Shown piece by piece: positions 6,921-10,800 of a DNA stretch of 10,800 nt (position 1 is its first letter; every line of letters begins with the position of its first letter). Made by a program: the position numbers and the translations under genes. Origin of the DNA: Candidatus Omnitrophota bacterium (lineage in GTDB: Bacteria > Omnitrophota > Gorgyraeia > Gygaellales > Profunditerraquicolaceae); assembly GCA_016867095.1 (NCBI GenBank), contig VGKK01000032.1, positions 1 through 10,800 of the forward strand. The letters run 5' to 3'. The notes beneath the pieces are model-generated. The model did no database searches. It was not told the origin of the DNA and was given only the letters and a program-made list of their open reading frames with translations.

Positions 6921-7433
6921 CTATTCTGCAAATATGATGTTGCTTACCCTCACTTCGGCCTTTAATTCATTCGCCTCATAAACAGGAGTTATCTTTATAG
7001 CGTCTATTACATAGACATCCCGGGAACTTTCTAACCTGCTGATAAATTTTCCAAAGGGATGGTAACTTGCGGAATTAAGCACCATATCAAAACTGGATTC
7101 AATATAGTCCGCGGATCTTTGTTCCTGGCTTGGCCTGATTGAAGCAAGTTTTACGCCCGATTCCCTGGCTATATCGGTAATACTATTTATAATTGAGCTT
7201 GTATCCTTGTGAACCAGCAGGTTTTTGTATGCGCCTATTCTTCTGTCCAGCTGGCTGATGCTTTCTAACACCTCGTTCTTTTTTATCTCCGTATCTTTTT
7301 TATCCTTTAACGCCCTTACCTCTTGCTGTTGCTTTTTATAAATAAAATTAAAGGCAATCAATCCGGATACGATGACTATTGCGATATTAAAAATTTTATT
7401 CCTATCTATGGAAACTTCGTCTTTCATGCCCAT
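6921..7433 (-). CDS. PilO/GspM-like inner-membrane alignment protein
   Basis: Bitopic inner-membrane protein of 170 residues. A short cytoplasmic N-terminus (1-12) precedes one transmembrane helix (about 13-32, IFNIAIVIVSGLIAFNFIY). A charged heptad-rich coiled coil follows (about 33-75), then a ferredoxin-like periplasmic domain (about 80-168), including PFGKFISRLESSRDVYVIDAI. This is PilO architecture; PilO pairs with PilN and contacts PilP, and GspM is its T2SS counterpart. I chose ATG 7433 because AGGAGA lies about 10 nt upstream; the second ATG at 7427 would be further away. The preceding gene's TAG (7449-7447) is part of this ribosome-binding region, so translation is probably coupled. 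Confidence 0.85.
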   Translation of the reverse strand: MGMKDEVSIDRNKIFNIAIVIVSGLIAFNFIYKKQQQEVRALKDKKDTEIKKNEVLESISQLDRRIGAYKNLLVHKDTSSIINSITDIARESGVKLASIRPSQEQRSADYIESSFDMVLNSASYHPFGKFISRLESSRDVYVIDAIKITPVYEANELKAEVRVSNIIFAE

Positions 7434-7446
7434 ACTATTTATTCTC

Positions 7447-8994
7447 CTAATAAGCCCTGCAAGAGATGGAAAAATTAGTGACCATTAATTTCTCCATTTT
7501 TTGACGGTCTATGGACGCGGTAATTATTTCTTTAAAGTATTTGCTGAATTCGGGATTTCCTTTCAGGCTGGCCACGAAATCATCTATCGCTTTAAATTCA
7601 CTATCGCTGTTTGCCAGATAAACCATACCCTCTAAAATAAGTTTTCCCTTATCCTGCCCCTCTTCTTTCTCAAAAGAAAATTCTTGCAACCATATTCCTT
7701 TGGGGACAAGGGGCGGTATGGCATTAAGCGGAAAAGTTAAATACAACTGGTCCTTAATCAGCTTGTCTAAGGCGGCTAATTTATTCCTATAGGCGGAATC
7801 TATGCCGGTTAATTCTTCATAAGTTGCTTCCGGATTTATCGCAGAAATCGCCAGCCGCCTGCTTTTAACCGCGTTTATCTCTCTCTCCAGGAGCACCTTT
7901 TGATAAAAACCGGGCAAGAAAGCTGCCGCGCAGATCAATAAAACCAGGATAATTACGAAAGGCTGTATCCGTAAATCCTTGCCTATAAACGGCTGGGGCG
8001 CTGTTTCCGCGGCAGCAATGACTTCTTTTATCTGCTTGGTCTTAGCGGCGATTAAATCAACCCGCGGTGTTATCTTCATTGCCTTTGCCAAGGCAGAACT
8101 ATACCCTTTAACGAGGCTTAAGGAGAAAGGAACTGCCTTGCCGAGGCATCTATCCACATCAATAAATTCGCCCTTCAGGCTGATATCTCTGGCCAGCGCC
8201 TCTAAATCGGACTGGTAATTTTTGCCTGAAATAAAAAACATCCGCTCTATTTTTTTGAGGGGAAATTTACGCTGGTAATAATCCAGGGATATGCGCAACT
8301 CATTTTTTAATTTCTCCAAAATTGCCCCTGAATCCGCCTCTTCTGCCGCTACGGACTCCTGAGGGCCGGCCATCAGGTTTATTTCCCGGCTAAATAAGGG
8401 AAACCCGTCTTTTAAAACCATAAAATTAATCTCATCTGCCTGGTTAAAATCTATGTCTATAACCGCCACGATGCCGCTTTCTTTTGCCCCCCCTATTTTC
8501 AGTAACCTTAAAGTGCTAAAAGCCGCATATTCCAGGGAAACTATTCTTAAATTTAATTGTTCAAAAACAGAAATATACCTGTCCAGCGTATCCTTTTTTA
8601 TCCCTATCAATAAAACCAGGTTCTTACGGATACTCCTGTCGTAAAATAATTGATAATCCAGGATTAATTCCTCTGCCTTAAAGGGAAGGTATTTTTTGGC
8701 TTCAAAATTTATGGCGCGGTTTAAATCTTCGCGGGGCATAACAGGCATTTCAAAGGTGCGGATAATCAAATCTTTGCCTGACAGGGCTAAACTTGCCTCC
8801 GGGGCGGCAATATTGTTTTTCCTGAACTCGTCTTTAAAAAGGGCGACCATCTTTATCTCGCCAGGCACTTTCTCCTCTAAGTCGCTCGCGGTTATCAGTT
8901 TCTGCGGGACCTGGATATGGTTAATCAGCTTTCTGCCCTGCGCCTGGACAATGCTGATGGTGTCGGGCCCGAAATATATGCCTAAACTGTTCAT
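7447..8994 (-). CDS. Fused PilM-PilN protein (GspL-like)
   Basis: A 515-residue protein joining two normally separate pilus proteins. Residues 1-305 are an actin-like PilM domain: MNSLGIYFGPDTISIVQA at the start, the FEMPVMPREDLNRAINFEAKKYLPF block typical of PilM (81-105), and a second phosphate-loop-like VAVIDIDFNQADEINFMV (176-193). Residues 309-330 contain RVDLIAAK, in the position of the INLLP motif by which PilN binds PilM. A transmembrane helix (346-362) leads into a coiled coil and a PilN-like periplasmic domain (about 365-515). GspL of type II secretion has the same layout. The ATG at 8994 overlaps the upstream TGA (ATGA) and follows GGGGAG; the in-frame ATG at 9048 lies inside the HTH gene and adds a non-homologous tail. 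Confidence 0.9.
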   Translation of the reverse strand: MNSLGIYFGPDTISIVQAQGRKLINHIQVPQKLITASDLEEKVPGEIKMVALFKDEFRKNNIAAPEASLALSGKDLIIRTFEMPVMPREDLNRAINFEAKKYLPFKAEELILDYQLFYDRSIRKNLVLLIGIKKDTLDRYISVFEQLNLRIVSLEYAAFSTLRLLKIGGAKESGIVAVIDIDFNQADEINFMVLKDGFPLFSREINLMAGPQESVAAEEADSGAILEKLKNELRISLDYYQRKFPLKKIERMFFISGKNYQSDLEALARDISLKGEFIDVDRCLGKAVPFSLSLVKGYSSALAKAMKITPRVDLIAAKTKQIKEVIAAAETAPQPFIGKDLRIQPFVIILVLLICAAAFLPGFYQKVLLEREINAVKSRRLAISAINPEATYEELTGIDSAYRNKLAALDKLIKDQLYLTFPLNAIPPLVPKGIWLQEFSFEKEEGQDKGKLILEGMVYLANSDSEFKAIDDFVASLKGNPEFSKYFKEIITASIDRQKMEKLMVTNFSISCRAY

Positions 8995-9191
8995 TGCTTC
9001 TCCCCGGATTTTAATTCCCTGGCTGAACGCCTCCTGGTCTTCAGCCAATTGTCTATTTCCCTGCGGTCAAACCTCCACACCCCGCCTACTTTAATCCCGG
9101 AAATCCTGCCCTGATGCAGCCAATTATAAATCGTCTGCTTCTGGAGTTTCAAATAATTAGCCAATTCGTCAATATCTATAAGTCTAGTCAT
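8991..9191 (-). CDS. Excisionase-type helix-turn-helix DNA-binding protein
   Basis: Small basic protein of 66 residues filled by one excisionase/MerR-like winged HTH (HTH_17 type): LIDIDELANYLKLQKQTIYNWLHQGRI (about 4-30), wing SGIKVGGVWRFDRREIDNWL (31-50), then a basic tail. The ATG at 9191-9189 is used because a longer in-frame start at 9236 falls inside the promoter upstream of the transcription start; GGAAGAG precedes 9191. Its TGA overlaps the PilM-PilN ATG by four bases, so it is the first gene of that operon and translationally coupled to it. No integrase is nearby, which argues against a phage directionality factor and for a DNA-binding regulator, possibly autoregulatory. The domain is clear; the role is inferred. 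Confidence 0.85.
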   Translation of the reverse strand: MTRLIDIDELANYLKLQKQTIYNWLHQGRISGIKVGGVWRFDRREIDNWLKTRRRSARELKSGEKQ

Positions 9192-9218
9192 ACTCTTCCG
9201 TCCTGTAATGAGGGATTT

Positions 9219-9242
9219 AATTAAAACATAAAACATTTAATT
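9219..9242. promoter_or_regulatory. Candidate operator: inverted repeat across spacer and -10
   Basis: On the plus strand AATTAAA (9219-9225) and TTTAATT (9236-9242) form a perfect 7-bp inverted repeat with a 10-bp centre. It spans exactly the promoter spacer and covers the -10. An overlapping tandem 7-bp direct repeat AAAACAT AAAACAT (9223-9236) is also present. A dimeric repressor bound here would block the promoter, and the HTH protein encoded immediately downstream is the natural candidate. AT-rich DNA yields such repeats by chance, so confidence is modest. Confidence 0.4.
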
Positions 9243-9248
9243 TGTCAA
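9220..9248 (-). promoter_or_regulatory. Promoter of the HTH-pilMN-pilO-pilP-secretin operon
   Basis: On the minus strand a perfect -35 TTGACA (9248-9243), a 17-nt spacer and a -10 TTTAAT (9225-9220, 5/6) give a strong sigma70-type promoter. The transcript would start near 9213, about 22 nt before the ATG at 9191. The rest of the 224-bp gap (9192-9415) is very AT-rich, and I see no gene, RNA or convincing terminator in it. Confidence 0.75.
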
Positions 9249-9415
9249 GTGTTTTTTTATATATATTTACTTAAAATTACTTATTGTTACTAAATAGAAA
9301 AACTCCCTCTAAAATTACCGCATATAATTTTATAATAAACTTACTTAGATTATAATAGATTTGAAAAGCCAAAGAGTTAAAGCCTGAGAGAGGATTTCTG
9401 CGAAAGATTAAAAAA

Positions 9416-9841
9416 TTAGGGAGGAGTAATAAGGTAAGTGGCAGTACTTCGAATACAGGCAGTAATGCCTGGGGGGACAGGAGTAGCGGCATTGCATCCT
9501 GGCTCATCCACGGGGATTAAGATAATTCTTACATCAAGGATACTTGGGGGGAAAGTAGCGGCAAATTGGGGATCAAGCAGCGTAAGTGTACAGCCAAGGC
9601 CTGGACAGCTAGTAGCAATCCAACCGCCGGCAGCAGGGCCGCGCCTAAGCATTTCATAAGCATAATTCATTCCTGCCAGGGCAGCATAATAAGCCTGGAT
9701 GCGGCCGACTTGGTGTTGGGTAAGCCGGGACTGGCTAGAAATAATGCTTAACACCACATTCGCCAATATCACGACTACCGACAGAGTAGCCAAAACTACC
9801 ATTAAGGCTACGCCCCGCTTACGGGAATTTACCTTAAGCAT
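9416..9841 (-). CDS. PilX/GspK-like minor pseudopilin, short
   Basis: A 141-residue protein with a class III prepilin-like N-terminus: SRKRG at 6-10, then VALMVVLATLSVVVILANVVLSI (11-33), with the expected prepilin peptidase cut after G10. The fifth mature residue is valine, not glutamate, as in GspK-type tip pseudopilins. SRLTQHQVGRIQAYYAALAGMNYAYEML (38-65) matches the amphipathic alpha1 continuation of PilX_N proteins. The rest is proline- and cysteine-containing (two cysteine pairs possible) and ends abruptly after IRSTATYLITPP, the kind of strand that usually continues in this family, so the gene may be truncated. ATG 9841 overlaps the winged-helix gene by 8 nt with no clear Shine-Dalgarno, implying coupling. 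A promoter-bearing gap separates it from the main operon. Confidence 0.75.
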   Translation of the reverse strand: MLKVNSRKRGVALMVVLATLSVVVILANVVLSIISSQSRLTQHQVGRIQAYYAALAGMNYAYEMLRRGPAAGGWIATSCPGLGCTLTLLDPQFAATFPPSILDVRIILIPVDEPGCNAATPVPPGITACIRSTATYLITPP

Positions 9842-10040
9842 CTTTTCTTAAGCTTATATTATAGCTGGCCCCCGCCCGCCGCAGAATTACATGGCCTTCA
9901 CGGGCCAGCCAGCCCAAACTCATTAACGCAATATCCCGCGGCTTATCTATGCCTTTAACTAATTCCGTAAAGCTAACTTCTCCATGCTGGTCTAAAAAAT
10001 GCCATATATCACCCGCTACTATGCCTATTTCGGTAATCAT
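9834..10040 (-). CDS. Small winged helix-turn-helix protein (DUF2582/PF10771-like)
   Basis: A 68-residue single-domain protein. The sequence GIVAGDIWHFLDQHGEVSFTELVKGI (6-31), then PRDIALMSLGWLAREGHVIL (34-53) and a short beta wing, fits the small winged-helix family known as DUF2582, whose members carry the AGxIWxxL...ALGWLAREGKI pattern. DNA binding is plausible but not established for the family. ATG 10040 is preceded by GGAGGT (10051-10046) at 5 nt and by a strong promoter. It overlaps the pseudopilin gene by 8 nt, so the two form one transcription unit. Family assignment is from recalled pattern, not a search. Confidence 0.8.
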   Translation of the reverse strand: MITEIGIVAGDIWHFLDQHGEVSFTELVKGIDKPRDIALMSLGWLAREGHVILRRAGASYNISLRKDA

Positions 10041-10058
10041 TTTATACCTCCATAGCTT

Positions 10059-10086
10059 ATTCTATAATCGCCAAAAAAAATGTCAA
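10059..10086 (-). promoter_or_regulatory. Promoter for the winged-helix / pseudopilin pair
   Basis: A perfect -35 TTGACA (10086-10081), a 16-nt spacer containing T8 and a -10 TAGAAT (10064-10059, 5/6). The transcript would start near 10052, just ahead of the Shine-Dalgarno GGAGGT (10051-10046), so the leader is only about 12 nt. The 286-bp element ends 8 bp upstream of the -35. Confidence 0.7.
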
Positions 10087-10093
10087 CTATTTT

Positions 10094-10379
10094 TTAATGA
10101 GCGGATGACTTACGGAACGCCAGTGACGTAAGTCGTAGTCCTTGACATCATAGATGTCAAGGACGTCTGCGAATTAATCCAGCACTAATTTTTATAAAGC
10201 CTTATCTCTATCTCATAGGGGACTTATACAATGCAGCCCATATGAGCTAACTCAAGCATTGTATAAAATTAGTGCTGGGTAAGTTCGGCCAAATAACTTA
10301 TGTTCGCTTGCCGCACAAGCGGCACACCGGCTGTTCCGATACAGCCGGGTGCTCGCTCCATAACTTATGCCCTCACTTA
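10094..10379 (+). repeat. 286-bp structured dispersed element, copy 2
   Basis: Matches 4545-4830 base for base with only two single-base indels that cancel, giving the same 286-bp length. Helices: GCGGATG (10101-10107) with CGTCTGC (10164-10170) using two G-T wobbles; GACTTACG with CGTAAGTC, around a loop of 12; a perfect 12-bp stem 10138-10149/10153-10164 with loop ATA; CCAGCACTAATTTT (10179-10192) with 10265-10278; CTCATAGGG (10212-10220) with CCCATATGAG (10237-10246, one bulged A); ATACAATGC (10226-10234) with GCATTGTAT (10256-10264), which crosses the previous helix to make a pseudoknot; distal hairpins identical to copy 1. The long distal stem has one C-C mismatch here. T6 follows at 10380-10385. 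It lies between the zinc-ribbon gene and the next promoter. Confidence 0.85.
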
Positions 10380-10601
10380 TTTTTTATTATAACTTCCGCA
10401 GCGAGGGCAGGTTGAAATCGCGTCTTCCTTGGTATTAATATAGGTATAGGTGCACACGGAACAAAACCAGATAAACCTGGGGTCCAGGGATAAATCCTTG
10501 TCTTTCTGCCTTTTCTTGGTAAATAGCCAGGCTACCAACAGGATATTTACAAAAAGAAAAATATATATGGTTATCGCGTAAGAAAAATCAATATTTATCA
10601 T
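10377..10601 (-). CDS. Membrane-anchored zinc-ribbon protein of unknown function
   Basis: A 74-residue protein that I do not recognise as a named family. Residues 8-28 form a hydrophobic helix (AITIYIFLFVNILLVAWLF), followed by a basic KKRQKDK stop-transfer segment. A C-terminal zinc ribbon follows, with CSVC (47-50) and CPRC (65-68) separated by 14 residues, probably cytoplasmic. ATG 10601 is preferred over a longer frame from 10679, because the extra N-terminus is encoded by the CGCAAA repeat and is not protein-like. The Shine-Dalgarno is weak. The last codons AAA AAA TAA coincide with the edge of the 286-bp element, exactly as in the secretin gene, so the C-terminal lysines may derive from the element. 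Confidence 0.6.
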   Translation of the reverse strand: MINIDFSYAITIYIFLFVNILLVAWLFTKKRQKDKDLSLDPRFIWFCSVCTYTYINTKEDAISTCPRCGSYNKK

Positions 10602-10641
10602 CTTTGTAGATAGGCGATTTGAAATACTTGTGTTATTCAGA

Positions 10642-10742
10642 TTAACACCGCAAAAGCGCAAAAGTCCGCAAAGGCACAAAAGGGTTTACTGGCGCACTTT
10701 CTTTTGCGTTTTTGCGGTAATTTTGCGGCTTAGCGGTGTTAA
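10642..10742. repeat. Imperfect inverted repeat built from CGCAAA-type units
   Basis: TTAACACCGCAAAAGCGC (from 10642) and the complementary GCGGCTTAGCGGTGTTAA (to 10742) are arms of about 40 bp around a centre near 10692. Each arm contains two or three degenerate ACCGCAAAA/CGCAAAA units, and AATACTT at 10623-10629 and its complement near 10741-10747 extend the symmetry. Repeats of this CACCGCAAA type are common between genes in environmental bacteria. It follows the stop of the upstream gene by 13 bp and could serve as its 3' hairpin, or lie in the leader of the zinc-ribbon gene. Confidence 0.6.
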
Positions 10743-10754
10743 GTATTTATTACA

Positions 10755-10784
10755 ATTATATACCATCTTTGGGAGAAAGTTCAA
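10755..10784 (-). promoter_or_regulatory. Possible promoter for the zinc-ribbon gene
   Basis: TATAAT (10760-10755, perfect -10) lies 18 nt downstream of TTGAAC (10784-10779, 4/6 match to -35). Transcription would start near 10748 and give a leader of about 147 nt that includes the whole inverted repeat. The sites overlap the presumed 3' end of the upstream gene, so this is tentative. Confidence 0.35.
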
Positions 10785-10800
10785 TTTTTACCTTCTGCCA
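10756..10800 (-). CDS. 3' end of an unidentified gene (14 codons)
   Basis: One minus-strand frame is open from the window edge to TAA at 10758-10756, reading WQKVKIELSPKDGI; the other two minus-strand frames stop within a few codons. The alternating hydrophobic-charged pattern is protein-like and an inverted repeat follows the stop at once, as expected for a gene end. Fourteen residues are too few to name a family. Confidence 0.3.
   Translation of the reverse strand, partial: WQKVKIELSPKDGI

Noticed and set aside
8995..9048. Longer PilM-PilN start at ATG 9048
   Set aside because: It reads an out-of-frame piece of the HTH gene; the ATGA overlap and GGGGAG support 8994.
9192..9415. Intrinsic terminator after the pseudopilin gene
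   Set aside because: There is a T6 run (minus strand, about 9416-9410), but I found no stable GC stem directly before it.
9277..9507. Minus-strand open frame of 76 codons overlapping the pseudopilin
   Set aside because: Leu/Phe-rich shadow frame without a ribosome-binding site, running through the AT-rich promoter region and ending upstream of the promoter; the pseudopilin frame is clearly the coding one.
10097..10131. A tiny reading frame in the element, MTYGTPVT, with a similar frame in copy 1
   Set aside because: Copy 1 has ACG in place of the ATG, there is no ribosome-binding site, and the bases belong to the first hairpin, whose stem explains the conservation.

Overview
The window looks like part of a Gram-negative (secretin-bearing) bacterial chromosome of moderate to low GC. 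All protein genes I accept lie on the minus strand, so the biological reading order runs from high to low coordinates. Nothing here fixes the taxon. A fused PilM-PilN protein, an operon-encoded excisionase-type HTH and a small PF10771-like winged helix would suit an environmental candidate phylum such as Omnitrophota, but that is inference from gene style only.

Reading order. (1) The last 14 codons of an unidentified gene (10800-10756), then a ~100-bp inverted repeat of CGCAAA-type units (10742-10642). (2) A small membrane-anchored zinc-ribbon protein (10601-10377). (3) A 286-bp dispersed element, copy 2 (10379-10094). (4) A strong promoter driving a 68-residue winged-helix protein that overlaps a short PilX/GspK-like pseudopilin (10040-9416). 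(5) A 224-bp AT-rich gap with a second strong promoter and a candidate operator. (6) A compact operon: excisionase-type HTH, fused PilM-PilN (GspL-like), PilO/GspM-like, PilP/GspC-like and secretin (9191-4828). (7) The second copy of the 286-bp element (4830-4545), placed exactly between the secretin and the assembly ATPase. (8) Assembly ATPase and GspF/PilC platform protein (4542-1592). (9) An ISNCY-type insertion sequence (~1579-266). (10) A promoter, leader and the N-terminus of an IMP dehydrogenase-like protein running off the window (117-1).

The core genes together make an envelope-spanning type IV pilus / type II secretion machine: cytoplasmic ATPase with intact MshEN motifs, inner-membrane platform, PilM-N-O alignment complex, PilP-type connector and outer-membrane secretin. 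No major pilin, prepilin peptidase or retraction ATPase is present in the window.

The most unusual object is the pair of 286-bp elements. They are equal in length and in the same orientation, and roughly nine-tenths identical by hand alignment. In the variable 5' part several differences are compensatory, preserving helices; the 3' part has 101 consecutive identical bases. One copy supports an H-type pseudoknot. Each element directly abuts or supplies the stop codon of the gene it follows and ends in T6 on the plus strand. This suggests a structured RNA or a folded non-autonomous mobile element. I do not recognise it as a known family.
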